A DNA stretch of 64,000 nucleotides from Hyaloraphidium curvatum (taxonomy: Eukaryota > Monoblepharomycota > Hyaloraphidiomycetes > Hyaloraphidiales > Hyaloraphidiaceae): NCBI GenBank assembly GCA_025558095.1, contig JAIVFI010000014.1:434001-498000 (forward strand). Direction: 5' to 3'. The position numbers were made by a program, and so were the translations under genes. Under the pieces are notes generated by a model. That model saw nothing but the letters and a program-made list of their open reading frames with translations, was not told the origin of the DNA and did no database searches. Shown here in pieces: positions 11,283 to 22,036 of this stretch; positions within the stretch are counted from its first letter, which is position 1; each line of letters begins with the position of its first letter.

Positions 11283-12015
11283 TCACGAGCGAGTCACTGG
11301 GGCGATCACGGTGCCAAGAACCTGCTGCGCCATCTTTGCGAGCACCGCGGTTCGCTGAGCCACGGGCAGAGCCCAAAACACCTCTGCGACGGATTTTCCC
11401 TTGGCATCTGCAGACGGCATTACCGTGAGCGAGAGGCCAAACGAACACGAGCCCTTCCTCACCTCTGATCTGTCCTAGGTAACCCCCGGCGGCGCCGCCT
11501 GCCAGTGCGCCAGCTGGAACAATAGTCAGCAAGAGAAAATAAACGCGTAGCAAGTTTCACTGACGAACGCTGCCCACGATGAACCCCAATATGGCACCCG
11601 ACATCGCCCCCAAGGGTCGCCAAAGCGGGATCGCTGATCCCTCGAGCTCAGGCCGGATAAGGTCCTCAAAGATGTTGCCAAACATGGCATTCGCGTCCTG
11701 GTGCTCTTCCCTAGAGTCTGCCGACCCGGTTCCCGGATGCGATCTGAGCTCCTTCAGGTACGCGTCGTATGCGCGTCTCCGGTCCTCGTTCGACAGCGTG
11801 TAGTACGCGTCCGCAACGAGCTGGAAGCGCGCCGTCGCTTCCTCCCTCCGCGATGGGTCCACCCTATCCGGGTGCGTCAACAATGCTTGGCGCATGTACG
11901 CGGTCCTTAGGTCCTCGAGCGACGCGTCCTCGGCGACATCGAGGACCGAGTAGTAGTCTTCCGATTCGGACTGTTGCGGGCCCCTGCCTCCCGACGCGGC
12001 GGCCGCTGCTGCCAT
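11283..12015 (-). CDS. J-domain protein with glycine-zipper tail (DnaJ/Hsp40 type III)
   Basis: Hsp70 co-chaperone of 208 residues; exons 12015-11565, 11513-11463 and 11407-11283 (introns 51 and 55 bp). The J domain (about residues 18-85) has DYYSVLDV and the HPD motif in LLTHPDRVDPS. The C-terminal part joins across intron 1 as GFIVGSVPGALAGG, a glycine-rich hydrophobic segment, and across intron 2 as GQIRDAKGKSVAEVF, ending in a short helix. A glycine-zipper followed by RDAKGKSV is typical of a small fungal J-protein family of unassigned location, possibly membrane-linked. Chromosomal neighbours give no further hint. Assignment to the J-protein family is certain; the cellular role is not. 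Confidence 0.87.
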
Positions 12016-12380
12016 TGGGTGGCGAAAAGCCGTTTAGGCTCCTGGGAGGTGCGAAATGCTGGTGCGCGTGCGGCGGCACCGCCCACTGCTTCTTTGCTTG
12101 GCCCCACAACGCCCCCAGGCGAACGGATGCCGCCACGTGGGTATCGGCGCAGTGCACCTGCGTGCAATGCCGCCCCGCAGCCGGCGGCCGCGGTGTTGCC
12201 GCCGGCTCGCGCTGCCGCGACCGGCGGCGTACCGCGTCTGTTATCTTTGCCAATCTGACGCCGTCGCCCCCGCATCCCGCGCCTCCCGTGCCTCGCCGAC
12301 CGCCGCTCCGCCGCGTTGCAGGCCGTTGCTGAGCACCCCCTAGCCCCTCGCGCGCGCAGCCCCGCGGATCGCATCGCGGG

Positions 12381-14581
12381 ATGGCCGCGGCAGTGAAGTC
12401 GGCGGCCCCGCCGCAGGCCGCGCCGCCGCAGGCCTCGCTCGCGCCGTGCGAATACAAGACCGGGAAGACCCTGGGCCACGGCAGCTATGCCACGGTCAAG
12501 GAGGCTGTTCAGGTGGGGGTCGGGTGGTTTCGCAAGCAGCCCGGCAGCGGGGGACTGTCACGTGGTCTCGGGATGCACCACCGCGTGCCTGCCCGCGGCG
12601 CTGCGGGGCTCGAGGGGATGAACAAGCATGCTGACGTTATTCTCCGTCGTCCCCGCGCTTTTCTACGCGTCGGCAGATCAAGACCGGCAAGAGGTTCGCG
12701 GTCAAGGTCATCTCCAAACAGCTCATGCGCGGGAAGGAGGCCATGATCTTGAACGAGATCGAGGTCCTGAAAAAGGTTTCCAAAGGCCACTCCAACATCG
12801 TGACGCTGTGGGACTACTTCGAGACGCCAAACAACCGTAAGCCGTCCTGTGCGGCAGGATCGACCACAATCTGACACAGCGCGCGATCCCGCAGTGTACC
12901 TCGTCATGGATCTGTGCACGGGCGGAGAGCTGTTTGACCGCATCTGCGAAAAGGGAAGCTACTACGAGAGCGATGCCGCGGACATCGTCCGCGTGGTCGT
13001 GTCGGCCATCGAGTACCTGCATTCGCAGAACATCGTGCACCGCGACATCAAGGCGGAGAACCTGCTCTTCAAGTCGCGCGAATCTTCGGATCCGTCGGAC
13101 CTCGTGATCGCCGACTTTGGGCTGAGCAAGATGATGGACGAGGAAAAGGCCTACATGCTCATGACGACCTGCGGCACCCCGGGATACATGGCGCCCGAGG
13201 TCATCAAGCGCACCGGACACAACAAGCCGGTGGACATGTGGAGCTTGGGCGTTTTGACCTACTTCCTGTGGGTTTCGCGGTACTCGAGTGCTTTTGCCAC
13301 CGCGCGCTGACTCGCCCGTTCAGGCTGTGTGGATATACCCCATTCGATGCCAACTCCCAGGCGGAAGAGATCCAGAACATTCTGAAGGGCAAGTACGCGT
13401 TTGAGCCCAAGGAGTACTGGGAGGATGTGTCCGAAGAAGGTGAGAAGTCGATTTCGTTTGGGCCAAGTCGGATACAATCCGTTTCGGACGTTCCCGTCGT
13501 CCGGACCGTTCATGCACCGACGAGATTGCACGTCGAGTTTGGGGTGGACCGCATTGGATCTGGAGACGTGGTTCTGACGTTGCCCTTCTTGCCCCGCTCA
13601 GCCAAGGACTTCATCCGGAACCTCCTCGTCGTGAACCCGAGCAAGCGCCTGACGCCCGAACAGGCCCTCGCGCACCCCTGGCTGAACCGCCCGCCGGAGC
13701 CGCCGGAGGGCACGGTGCCCACTTTGGAGGACTACATGATGGAGGTGGCGGGTTCGGTGCCGGACGTGGCAGCTTCCCTCTCGGGCATGAGCCCGGCTGC
13801 GATGATGGCCGCCGCCGCCAGCTCCTACGTCGCTCCGCCTCAGTTACCCTCCGCTGCTTCGGCTTCGGCCGGGGACGCCGGCCCTGCCGCCCCCGTGCCT
13901 CCCCCCGCCGCTTCCCTGCCTCCCGCCCCCGTTCCCCAACCCATTCCCTCTCCTTCTCCGGCGGGTCCTTCCACCGCCGAGACGAGCCCGAGCAGCGGCA
14001 TCGCCATTCCGGGCCGCAAGTCGGGCAACACCACCCCGGCGCTGAACATGCTCGGCGCGTCGGCCCCGCCGGATGTGATCTACGCCATGATGAACTCGCT
14101 CATGAGCCGGCCGAACGGCCTCCCCATCGCATCGTACGGCGCCGAGACGGGCTCGCTCCCCGGCGTGGGCCTCCTCTCGCGCTCCGTGGCGACGGGTTCT
14201 TCGCCTCGCGAGAAACCCAACCTGATCAACCACGTGCGCTACAACTTCAACGCGCGGAGAACGTTCAGGAAGGCGGTGGAGACGGTGAAGGTGGTGAACC
14301 GGTTCCAGGGGCCGTCGGACTCGCCGACCCGCGGGACGGCCTCGAAACCGGCCAGCAGTGCGGACTTCCTGCGGAGCCGGGACAACTCGGACGACAGCAC
14401 AACCATCTCGTCGGGACGGCCCGCCAGCCCTGCTTTCGGAGTGCTGCCGAAGACGAAGACGTCGTCGGACTCGGATCGTACGTCTCGGGATGCGAGCGCG
14501 GACGGCCACGACCTCGTCAAGACGAAATCGGACGGTACGCTGATGGCATCCGAGAACGGGGACTCGATGGACGTCTCGTAG
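12381..14581 (+). CDS. Ca2+/calmodulin-dependent protein kinase (CaMKI/CMK type)
   Basis: Serine/threonine kinase of 586 residues; exons 12381-12512, 12677-12836, 12895-13267, 13324-13439 and 13602-14581. Two introns are long for this locus (164 and 162 bp). Kinase motifs in order: GHGSYATV (P loop), FAVKVISK (VAIK lysine), HRDIKAENLLF (catalytic loop), DFGLSK, GTPGYMAPEV (activation segment with its Thr), and CGYTPFDANS across intron 3. After the kinase domain (about residue 330) comes a P/A-rich linker and a basic amphipathic segment VRYNFNARRTFRKAVETV, which matches the autoinhibitory/calmodulin-binding region of CaMKI enzymes. The last 150 residues are Ser/Pro-rich, likely a regulatory tail. 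Calmodulin dependence is inferred from that segment. Confidence 0.9.
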
Positions 14582-14689
14582 ATTTGGTTTGCTGTTGGAT
14601 TCTGGTTTGGACACGGAGGACGGTCATTTGCCGCCAGGGGCGCGGCGTTTGGATCTGCTGTAAAGGAAACGATGCCCATGGGTTTATTT

Positions 14690-16445
14690 TCAGTGTCGGC
14701 TGCGGCGTAGTCGATTTGCCGTTGTGAGACTCTTGGATTGAGAAAGAAGGATGGAGAGCTCTCCAGACACGCGCATGAAAGCCTCTAGGTCCCCGCGGAG
14801 CAGCTTGGTCGCCGTCTGATCCTTCTGTCGCATGAGCTGAACCGCCTCGGGGGAGTCCACTGTCTCCAGCGTTTCGTCACCCCCAACGACGCCGGCCGCG
14901 ACGTCGAGAATACGATCGGGTCCGAGGTACTTGGCAGCGCGCCTCGCGATCACGTCCTCTGCCTGCACAAGGAAGCGAAAGGCAATCTCTTGGAGCTCCA
15001 CAACATTCTTGCGGAGCTCCCAGTAGCGCCGACGATCGGCCATCTGGCGAACATCCTGTTCTTTCAGCCGAGCTGCGAGGTCCTCGCGTTGTGCAGCTAG
15101 TGCACTCGATCGCGAAGCGTGGTCTCCGCGATCGCGGTCGCTTTCCTGCAAGTGGATTGCTCAGACGTTCTGCGGTTGTGCGTGAGCGTGACCATACCTG
15201 GATCAAGCTGTCTATCGCCCGTTCCAGCTGCCGAGCATTTGCGGAAAGCAAGCTGCTCTGCAATCGCAGGTCCGTGCCTCGTCGATCAAGATCCTTGAAA
15301 GCATGAACGATGTCCTCAATGTCCGGTTCGTCTCCCGACGCGGCGTGCAGCGTAAAGGTCCCGGTGGCTTCCCGGTCCGCCATGACGGTCGCCGACGAAT
15401 CCTTCCGCTCCACAATGGATGCCTTGGAAGCATTCCCTGCGGTAGGTTCTTCATTTGAAGTGCCGTGGCTTTTGGAAGCAAACAGGAGCGGAAGCGCTGC
15501 CCGAAGTGGAGCCCCGTAAGCTGCATAGGTGCGCCCTTGCATGGCCTTGAGGGTTGCCGTCCTAGACGACAGAGTGCTGAGCCTGAACTCGATCTCTCTC
15601 GCTTCCCGCTCTTTCTCCAAGCGGAGGGCGGTTTCGCGATCGCATTTCGTGTTGCTCCGGCTTAGCTTCCTCTGATTCTCCTCCAGGAACGGTCCGAAAG
15701 ACCGCTTGCGCTCTTCCAGCTGGTCCCGTTTGGACTCGAGGGCCTCTTTCCTCCTCTGATTCGCCTCCATCTGCTGTGCATGATCTGTTCGTGCAGACTC
15801 CAGCTCGGCGACGACGCGCGAGAGCTCCTCCTTCTTTTTCGCGACCTCCGGCGAATCCGGTTTGGGCACGCGACGGCCGCGGGACAGAATCGACCGCGAC
15901 GCAATTGAGAATGAGGAGGCAAAGATAGGTTCGTGCTCTCGTTTGCTCGGCCGGGTTGAAAGCGAGGCAACGGAACCTGCGGCCGCAAGAGTTGCGCGTT
16001 CCTTCGCCTGCTCGACAGAAGTATGTTGCCGAGGAATGAATCGCGGCTCCAATGCGAGCGATACGACAGGAACATCGTCAACTTCATCCTCGGCGATGGC
16101 CTGGGGTCGCAGCTCCGGGACGATCAAAGTGACCGGGGTTACGAACTCCTCCCCGGACTCGCTGAGCGCAGGAACGATGGAGCGATAGAGAGCACCTGAA
16201 GACCCCGAATTGTCCTCGCCCAAGGGTCTCTCCGCGCCGATGCTCGGTCCACGTTCACGCCGCACCACGTCCCGCAGCTCCGGCACTAGTCCGTTTGCAG
16301 CCACGACAACATCTTCCGCGCTCGAATGCCTCAGCAAGTCCTCTTCCCGGTGGGCTGGCAAGGTGGAACGCCCTCGAAGCATCATCTTGGAATTGAACTT
16401 GGAAATCCGGAAATCGCGAGGATGGACGCCGCAGTCACCCGACAT
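14690..16445 (-). CDS. DUF4200 coiled-coil protein (CFAP73/CFAP100-like, axonemal)
   Basis: Protein of 567 residues; exons 16445-15198 and 15145-14690, a 52-bp phase-0 intron. The N-terminal 170 residues are low-complexity. The centre (about residues 190-300) is a strong coiled coil with FGPFLEENQRKLSRS, matching the conserved core of DUF4200, the domain of CFAP73, CFAP100 and CCDC38/42 proteins, which tether inner dynein arms to the axoneme (MIA complex). The C-terminal half has further helices, including YWELRKNVVELQEIAFRF. If right, the organism builds motile flagella, as chytrid-grade fungi do. The start lies only 35 bp after the TANGO2 stop on the same strand, so a later ATG (residue 21, MMLRG) is possible. 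The domain match is by recall of the family pattern, so confidence is moderate. Confidence 0.68.
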
Positions 16446-16480
16446 GACATGAAGCAAGCACTCTCTACATTGCTACCGCA

Positions 16481-17740
16481 CTACTCAATCACGAAATCGA
16501 ATCGCCTTTCCGCCTTCCAGATGCTGCGCTCCTTGGATTCGTCGTCGCTCACGCTCTCCTCCAGATTCCTATCCCGCTCGACATACGTGACGGCCAGATC
16601 GTGGTCGCAGAGGATCGCCGTTTGAGTGCGCGTGAGATAGCCTGCGAAGTGACGCTTCGTAGGTTGCGCGGATAGCAGCCCGAGTTCGTCCTACCTGTTT
16701 TCCAAGAGCCGTCCGAGATGCAGATCGACGAAAGGCCTGGCGCCATATGCTGATTCAAGTTCGGTGGAAGTCCGTTAGCGAGGAGTCGAGAAGACGCGCA
16801 GCAGACACTGTACCGGGTCCCAGGGGCAAGCGGGAGGACTCGGCAGTTTCTCCGTGTCCGACAACAGGTCGAACATCCTCGCAATGAGATCGTCCGTGCT
16901 GACTTGCTCGGTGACGAAGTCGCCAACAGCCGCGACGAACTTTTGGCGACCGACGGAAACCTTTGGCCAGTCTTTGTTGAACAGAGTGGCGTTCGAGAGT
17001 CCGACGGCAAAACCCCGCGGGTCGTCGGCGTCGCCCGTGAGCACATCCGAAGGCAGCGTCCGAGGATCCAATCGCGTTGGCTGGACCCCATCACGGTTCG
17101 TGACATACCAAAGGTCCGGGTAAAGGTGCGTACTTCCCTCCGCGACCGGTCGCATGCTCTTCAAATCCCCGACGATCAAGCTGAAGCCGTTGTAGGCCTC
17201 TCCACGTTTGAACACCCAGTTTGAGTACTGCTCCGGAGTCATAAAGTGGGAGCCCGTCCCGTTCGCATTCGCGTCTCCCGAGCCATCGTGGTCAGCCGCC
17301 GACTCCACGAGGTGCGCGCCGCCGAGCAAAAAGTCCCGAACGAGGTATCCGCGGCTGAAAGCGGCAGGTTTGGTGTCGGCCGGGTCCTCTCGATAATTGG
17401 TGAGAACGGCGAACCTGCGGATGTTGCTGAAACGACGTTCCGGACTACGAGTCGAAGCTTAGTAAGCTCACCGGCCAGATGTGGTCATGCCGAGCCAGGT
17501 GCCGTGGCCGTGGAAACGGTGCGGGAAGCTGTGCAGATCCTTCTGGTCGTCCGGAACCAGGAAACCGAGGTCCATGGGCGCGAGGATACGGCCGTCCAGC
17601 TCGTGGAGGAAGCCGGGCGGGTTGGCCATCCAGAAGTCCGCGGCTTTCGTCGGTCTGTCGGAGTACTCGTCCCGGTTCGACGCAATTATCATCCGAAAGC
17701 GGTCCGCATCGCTGCCGAGGGCGAGGAAAAGGATACACAT
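16481..17740 (-). CDS. TANGO2: TANGO2 homologue (NRDE-domain protein)
   Basis: 361 residues; exons 17740-17472, 17414-16814, 16749-16695 and 16641-16481 (introns 57, 64 and 53 bp, phases consistent). The N-terminus MCILFLALGSD begins with the invariant Met-Cys of the family and continues IIASNRDEYSDRPTKAADFW, the NRDE signature. Later family blocks are GTWLGMTTSGRFAVLTNYRE across intron 1, YNGFSLIVGDL, YVTNRDG, VGLSNATLFNKDWPKV, and the C-terminal GYLTRTQTAILCDHD across intron 3. TANGO2 proteins are linked to Golgi/ER organisation, haem trafficking and mitochondrial lipid metabolism; the biochemical activity is unsettled. The start is 178 bp from the divergent small heat-shock gene. Confidence 0.9.
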
Positions 17741-17918
17741 CACGCCAGGCGTCTCCCAACAAAGGGAAGTGGCAACGGCGTCTCAAAAGACCGTGATCGG
17801 CGCCGCCGCGTCGATCCGCCGTCGAAACATCTCGAAAGTCGACTCACAAAGCAACATCACATCTCGCAGCCAGCGCCCCAGCAGCACCGTCGCCCCCACC
17901 AGAGGCAGCCGCTTGACG

Positions 17919-18567
17919 ATGAGCTTGTTCCGCGACCCCTTCTTCGGCCCCCTCCTCCGGGGAGCGCCTTGGAATCTCGGGAGCGAGCACACGGCTTCTG
18001 CGAGCGCACCCGTCTTCCCCATCGACCTCCACGAAACGACCAAGGGCTTCGTCATCAAGGCCGGTAAGTACCGAACATTGATCTAGCGCAGCAAGCCTTC
18101 GTGGCTTGGGAATCCCAGCAAATGGGACCTTCTCACTCCCGAGCCTTCGCCGCTCGCGAGCTCCGGCATCGGCGAGCAAGATCTGACGTTGCACATAGAC
18201 CTGCCAGGTTACCAGAAGAAAGACATCAACGTCGAGACGCACGAAGGCGGCTTGCTTGTCATCCGGGCCGAACGCAACAGCGGCATCTCCGCGGGAGAGT
18301 CCGAATCCGACAAAGATGCGGTCGTGCACATCCGCGAGCGTGGAAGTGGGAAAGTGGAGCGGGTGCTCAGGTACGCTGGATGTCTTTCCAGCTCGCTGCT
18401 TGCATCATTTCTCACTTGAACGATGCAGGCTGCCCATTGAAGGCATCGAGGACGACGGCGTCGTCGAAGCTTCCTTTGACAATGGCGTGTTGACGGTCAA
18501 GGTCAAGAAGCCTGCCGAGAAGAAGCCCAAGAAGCGGACCATCGAGGTCGGCAAGACCAGGCTGTGA
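17919..18567 (+). CDS. Small heat-shock protein (Hsp20, alpha-crystallin domain)
   Basis: ATP-independent holdase chaperone of 151 residues; exons 17919-18063, 18199-18370 and 18429-18567. The start MSLFRDPFFGP is the usual Phe-rich N-terminal arm. The alpha-crystallin domain runs IDLHETTKGFVIKADLPG (joined over intron 1), KKDINVETHEGGLLVIRAER, then SGKVERVLRLPIEGIEDDG over intron 2 and ends with FDNGVLTVKVKK, the conserved GVL-type motif. The tail is Lys-rich (KPKKRTIEVG). Length and domain order are typical of class I cytosolic sHSPs. I did not find a clear heat-shock element in the 178-bp shared promoter. The stop codon is followed directly by a long pyrimidine tract. Confidence 0.93.
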
Positions 18568-18570
18568 ACG

Positions 18571-18747
18571 TTCCTCCCTTCCCCTTTTCCTCTCCCCTCT
18601 TCCCCCTTTTCTCCTCTCCCCTTCTTTTTCTTCCCTCCCCTTCCCCTCCCCTCTTTCCCCCTCTCTCCCCCCCTCCCTTCCTCTCCTTTCCCCTCCCTTC
18701 CTCCCCTTTCCCCCCCTTTCCCTCCCCCCCCCCCTCCCCCCCTTTTT
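18571..18747 (+). repeat. 177-bp uninterrupted homopyrimidine tract
   Basis: Every base from 18571 to 18747 on this strand is C or T, broken first by an A at 18748. It starts 4 bp after the Hsp20 stop codon and so lies in that gene's 3' UTR or terminator. The run has no regular period but is mostly CCCTT/CTCCC-like. Such mirror-like homopyrimidine/homopurine DNA can form triplex (H-DNA). Confidence 0.95.
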
Positions 18748-18879
18748 ACCCTTTCCAGTGAGGACGGAAACATATCTAGGACGCCGATCCGGAAACTGCG
18801 AGGGTCAATGCATTTGACGGTCTGGGCCTTAAGCATCTACGAGGACGAAAAAGCGATAGCAGTAGTTGTGCCCCACATC

Positions 18880-18928
18880 TTTGTTCACAATTGATTGGAC
18901 TTCTTTGTTCACAATTGATTGGACTTAA
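18880..18928. repeat. Two-copy tandem repeat, 24-bp unit
   Basis: The unit CTTTGTTCACAATTGATTGG plus ACTT occurs twice in direct succession just downstream of the minus-strand glutathione peroxidase stop codon. A simple local duplication in its 3' region. Confidence 0.85.
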
Positions 18929-18936
18929 GCCAAACA

Positions 18937-19615
18937 TCAAAGCTTCGCGGAGATGATTGATTCCAACTGGGCAGGCGTCGTGCCGGATCCGAATCGGTCG
19001 ATTACGTTGCCCTGAGAATCCACCAAAAACTTCTCGAAGTTCCTGCCTATAAGTCAGCACTTGCAAGCACTTAACCGTCAGTCACCCCACCACTTGATCT
19101 GGCCAGGCTTCTGCCGCTTCAGTTCCTGGTAGAGGGGGCTCTCACTGGCCCCATTGACGTCCTGCTTTTCGAGAATCGGGAAGCTTACGTTGTACTTCGA
19201 AGAGCTGATTGACCGTTAGGTTAGCAAGAGGAAGCAGGGGGGGACGCACCAGAAGTCGAGGATCTGCTCTTCGGTGCCGGGTTCCTGGGCCCCGAACTGA
19301 TTGCAAGGCACGCCGATGATCTCCAGCTTGGGCTTCATCTTCTCGTAAAGCGCCTGGAGCCCCTTGTACCTGAGCACGCAACCACTGAGCTTTGACAGTC
19401 TCCCAAACATAGTCCACGGTTCACGCACTGGGGAGTGTAGCCGCACCGCGACGCGACATTCACCACGAGAACGTGCTTGCCCTTCAGATCACTGAGCGGG
19501 AAGTCCTGGTGCTTTGCGTCCTAACAAAGTTGAGGTCGATGTGAATCCGGTGATCCTGGTTGCTGCGAGCCCGTCGCAATCGTACCTTCACGACCAGCGA
19601 GTGAAAACTGGACAT
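18937..19615 (-). CDS. Glutathione peroxidase/thiol peroxidase (Cys type), cytosolic
   Basis: 153-residue peroxidase; five short exons 19615-19586, 19520-19429, 19369-19250, 19204-19091 and 19042-18937, with introns of 45-65 bp. The peroxidatic residue is Cys (codon TGC) in VASRCGYTPQYKG, joined over intron 2. The resolving Cys and catalytic Gln lie in GVPCNQFGAQEPG; the Trp-Asn pair is in KWNFEKFLVD over intron 4. The layout is that of fungal Gpx2/Hyr1 enzymes, which are reduced by thioredoxin and reduce lipid and hydrogen peroxide. Exon 1 encodes only MSSFHSLVVK. No targeting signal. It faces a second GPX gene 170 bp away. The organism has tRNA-Sec, yet this enzyme uses Cys. Confidence 0.92.
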
Positions 19616-19785
19616 CTTGCGATTAGATTGCAAACGCAGGCGGGTCGGGTTTGGGACAGGAAACCGCGGACGGAGGACGTTGAATCCGATCGACGACATG
19701 TCGGATCGAGTTCTCCCGCCTGCTGATCGTCTTAATCGCGGACCCCGAACCTCTTTCTCTTGCCCGGCTAAGCAGCTTCGCGGCA

Positions 19786-20562
19786 ATGCGAACATTGTGG
19801 AGCCTGGTTGTCGTGTTAGCCGCGCTTGCTACGGAGCCCTACGTGCGCGAATGGAGGTCCTCGGCGTCCACAAAGCTGGAAAGCGTTCACGGATTCTCCG
19901 TCACGACTGCGGACGGGAAGGACGTCAGACTGGCCACGCTCATCGGCGGCAACATCACCCTGATTGTCAATACCGCGTCGTACTGTGGCCTGACGCCGCA
20001 ATATGCTGGCCTTGAAGCCTTATACCGGAAGTACCGGGATCGAGGGTTCACAGTGTCTGTCTCGTTGTCGCCCTTGCCTTTCTAGGACGCTAGATTGACG
20101 GCGGATGCATGTTCCTTTAAGCCTAGGCGCACCGTGCAACGGTTTCGGCGCGCAAGAGCCCGAAGACATGCCCTCCATTCTCGCGTTTACGTCGAAGGAA
20201 TTCGGGGTCTCTTTCCCAATGCTCTCCAAAGTGGAAGTGAATGGGCCGAACGAGCATCCGCTGTTCAAATTTCTGAAGGATCAGAAGGCGTCTCTCGGAG
20301 GACAACGAGATATTCAGTGGAACTTTGCAAAGGTGGCAAGCCAGAGGGTGAACTTTTCAGTGCCGTTCCTAACGCTGGCCATCAGTTTCTCCTGGATCGC
20401 AGGGGGTTTGTCCGGGAACGCTTCCTCCCTACTACGAGCCCGGAGGCAATCGAGCCTTACATTGTCGAACTCCTCGAGGAGACGGGATCGCGGACTTCTT
20501 CGAAGTTTCCACGGGCGCTGGACAACTTTGTGGCGATTGGCAGGTGGCTGCGAGTACTGTAG
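19786..20562 (+). CDS. Glutathione peroxidase-like protein with N-terminal signal/anchor
   Basis: 218 residues; exons 19786-20054, 20122-20332 and 20386-20562 (introns 67 and 53 bp). The N-terminus [15 protein letters not shown] is hydrophobic, suggesting a signal peptide or anchor, so this copy is probably secretory, unlike its neighbour. The peroxidatic Cys (TGT) is in [24 protein letters not shown] keeps the resolving Cys and catalytic Gln but has Gly where CNQFG is usual; the Trp-Asn pair is in QWNFAKFLLD over intron 2. The C-terminal 40 residues extend past the normal family end. It is divergent in sequence from the minus-strand GPX, so the pair is not a recent duplication. Confidence 0.87.
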
Positions 20563-20666
20563 CAGTGGTATTGGTCTACTAAATTACAGGTATACGATGA
20601 GTTCTCTCCGTGGGGTAGCGGCCCTTGAGCCCAGATCTCCTACTCCCCTCCTGCTGCTGAGTCCAA

Positions 20667-22036
20667 CTAGAAGTCCGCGTCCAAGGTGAAGAAGTTGCTC
20701 GCGGTTTCCTTGCGAGACGTCGTCGGCGTCTGCGGTCCCGCAGGAGACTGGATCATCTGCGTCTTTACGCTCATAGGGGTCTTCGTGACCTTGTGCGACG
20801 CAGGGGTTGCCGCGACCTGGTCACGCTCCACCGAGACGGTATCCAGCCACGTGAAAGGATTGTCCGTCTTGAAGGTCTTGGCGTACCCCAGGCTAACGAG
20901 AACCTCGTCCGCACGGAACTGGATGTACTGCTCGAAAGCGGCGACCGAGGGCATCGGGGTCGACCCGAGCAAGAGGCCCTCTTCCGACGCATCCATGCCC
21001 AGCAGGTCCTTGAGGGCCTCCACCTCGAGCTCCGCGGCCTTTCGCACGCACTCCTCGGCAAACTCCTTGCTCGGCTGCTTCACCAGGTGCGACTGGATCA
21101 AGGCGTCGTACTGCGTGTAGCGCTCAAAGTCCCCGTTGATCTTTTGGAGGCCGTGGATGAGGCCAGGCAGAGCCTGCGGCTTCGCATGCGCGCCCAAGTT
21201 GGCCTTGCGCGGCGTGGCGCCGATGCCCGGGCCCGATGCGGCGGGTCCAGGGGCGGCAAAGAGGTGGAAAAGGGCGGCCATCGCCGAGCAGTTGTGGATG
21301 TGGTGCCAGCACGTCAGCGCGACGTTCCTCTCGGCAAAAGATCTCTCATCGTCCAGCGCGTAGCTCCGGAGCCATTCCCCGGTCGCTTTGTGCGAAGCGA
21401 CTGGGTACAAGCGCGGCACGATCAGAGGGGCGATGGCGAACGGCGGGCAACACCCACTCTTGTCCCTGACCTCCTCAAACACCTTTTTCCTCTCGTCGAA
21501 TCCCGTGCCGTAGACCTCCAGGCAAAGCGAGAACAGCTCGCGGTAGATGTTGCGGCTGAACATCATGTAGCCGTACATGCACCGCGCCTCCAGGACCTGC
21601 ACTACTTCCGAGAACTGCTGGATCACGGTCTCGGTCAGGTCCTGGCCGTACAGAGACGGTTCCGAAGCCAGCAGGGTCAGGGCGCGGAGAATGAAATCCT
21701 TGGCGCGCTTGCTGAGCTTGGGCGAATCCCAGTCGTCGACGTCCGCGGTGAGCTTGATCTCCTCCGCACCCCAGAACTTGGCCTCCGCATCCTTGTAGGC
21801 GTGCCACAGCTGCATCCAGGAGCACCTCGAATGAGAATCCGGCGGCCATCGGCGCCCTCAGGGCGGCCGGAGCGAACGGTACCCACGTCCCCCCAGACTA
21901 TAGGAAATAGCACGAATCTTTTAGTGTTCGACTTGAGGAGCGGTTCGTCCGGGTAGCGGTCGTCCAGGCCTCGGGATAGACTAATGGAGGCGATTTGGTC
22001 GGCCAGATCGTCCTGGGCGAGCAGGGAAGACAGCAT
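20667..22036 (-). CDS. Ribonucleotide reductase small subunit, degenerate (Rnr4-like beta-prime)
   Basis: 430 residues; exons 22036-21887 and 21809-20667 (77-bp phase-0 intron). R2 identity is clear: EPLLKSNTKRFVLFPI, then KDAEAKFWGAEEIKL, EARCMYGYMMFSRNIY, a C-terminal region FRADEVLVSLGYAK, and the R1-binding tail FTLDADF. The metal site is not intact. By alignment to class Ia R2, the Asp in ASDG is replaced (ASEP), the Glu-His pair in ENIH becomes RNIY, the radical Tyr position is Phe, the Glu in the VEG motif becomes His, and the Glu/His of DEGLH are Phe/Tyr. Yeast Rnr4, a non-catalytic partner of Rnr2, lost ligands in the same way (Arg and Tyr). A splice acceptor just before the ATG suggests a possible upstream exon. 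Confidence 0.85.

Noticed and set aside
16481-17740. TANGO2 and the DUF4200 gene as a bacterial-type operon (35-bp gap)
   Set aside because: Introns, eukaryotic domain families and separate functions; the short gap just reflects genome compactness.
18937-20562. Selenocysteine in the glutathione peroxidases
   Set aside because: The peroxidatic codons are TGC and TGT (Cys) in both genes.
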